Of a DNA stretch of 5,625 bases, positions 5,623 to 5,625 are shown piece by piece. Each line of letters starts with the position of its first letter. The first letter of the stretch is position 1. The notes under the pieces are model-generated. The model was not told the origin of the DNA. It did not search any database and saw nothing but the letters and a program-made list of their open reading frames with translations. Both the position numbers and the translations under genes were made by a program. The DNA is from Acetobacteraceae bacterium (GTDB taxonomy: Bacteria > Pseudomonadota > Alphaproteobacteria > Acetobacterales > Acetobacteraceae), in contig CANJXD010000392.1 in assembly GCA_947478535.1 (NCBI GenBank), forward strand, positions 1-5,625. Direction: 5' to 3'.

Positions 5623-5625
5623 CAC

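Larger units (their letters stand above)
5430..5625. other. Hairpin-rich region without a recognised gene
   Basis: I recognise no protein gene in these 196 bases. On the plus strand the only long open frame runs antisense through the transposase and has no family signature. On the minus strand two short frames stay open from the window edge to stops at 5578-5580 and just beyond, so an unseen minus-strand gene could end here. The region holds an 11-base stem (5475-5501), a weaker GGCCG/CGGCC stem (5541-5557) and two adjacent GNRA-capped stems (5586-5622). It shows no IS3 OrfB coding, although it lies on the far side of the IS1-like element. Confidence 0.4.

Noticed and set aside
5570..5625. 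Minus-strand frames open from the window edge, ending at 5578 or shortly after
   Set aside because: Only about 15-18 codons are visible and overlap the GNRA hairpins; too little to call a gene end.
1..5625. CRISPR arrays, tRNA and rRNA genes
   Set aside because: No regularly spaced direct repeats, cloverleaf candidates or conserved rRNA segments were seen.

Overview
The window comes from a GC-rich proteobacterium. An alphaproteobacterium of the Acetobacteraceae/Roseomonas kind fits best, though a betaproteobacterium cannot be excluded. Three things suggest this: strongly GC-biased codon use; an unlinked tripartite-tricarboxylate-type (Bug/TctC) receptor, a family greatly expanded in such organisms; and a single-ORF IS1-family transposase of a type I associate with alphaproteobacteria. 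No database search was possible, so the taxonomy is inference.

Layout. At the left edge lies the decayed 3' part of a zinc-dependent medium-chain alcohol/polyol dehydrogenase gene (about 3-781, + strand). It carries mutated zinc-ligand codons, internal deletions and at least one frame change. About 300 bases without a convincing gene follow; they may hold a faint enolase-superfamily remnant. Next, on the minus strand, is an intact rsgA (1087-2217), encoding the circularly permuted GTPase that acts in late 30S ribosome assembly. A 177-base divergent spacer separates it from a two-gene plus-strand operon. That operon encodes an exported Bug/TctC-type solute receptor (2395-3369) and, nine bases later, an NMT1/THI5-like substrate-binding protein with no signal peptide (3379-4263). 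Neither has membrane or ATPase transporter partners in the window.

The right quarter is a mobile-element scar. The C-terminal end of an IS3-family OrfB (4330-4464, minus strand), with its outer flank, abuts the operon. It is cut exactly where an IS1-like terminus begins (GGTAGTGTCTC at 4465). The IS1-family element carries an apparently intact 297-residue DDE transposase (4474-5367, minus strand). This is driven by a clear TTGACA-17-TACATT promoter that places the predicted transcript start on the ATG, so the mRNA should be leaderless. The second terminus is imperfect, no target duplication is visible, and the IS3 sequence does not resume on the far side. That points to deletion or rearrangement after insertion. 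The last 200 bases contain no recognised gene but are rich in hairpins. Two adjacent perfect stems carry GNRA tetraloops when read on the minus strand, so RNA structure, possibly a terminator, is likely read in that direction.

Functionally, the left and middle parts look like a catabolic/uptake neighbourhood partly in decay beside a housekeeping GTPase gene. I see no convincing new multi-gene system. The most distinctive signals are the leaderless transposase promoter with a palindrome over its -10, the nested IS junction, and the structured right end.
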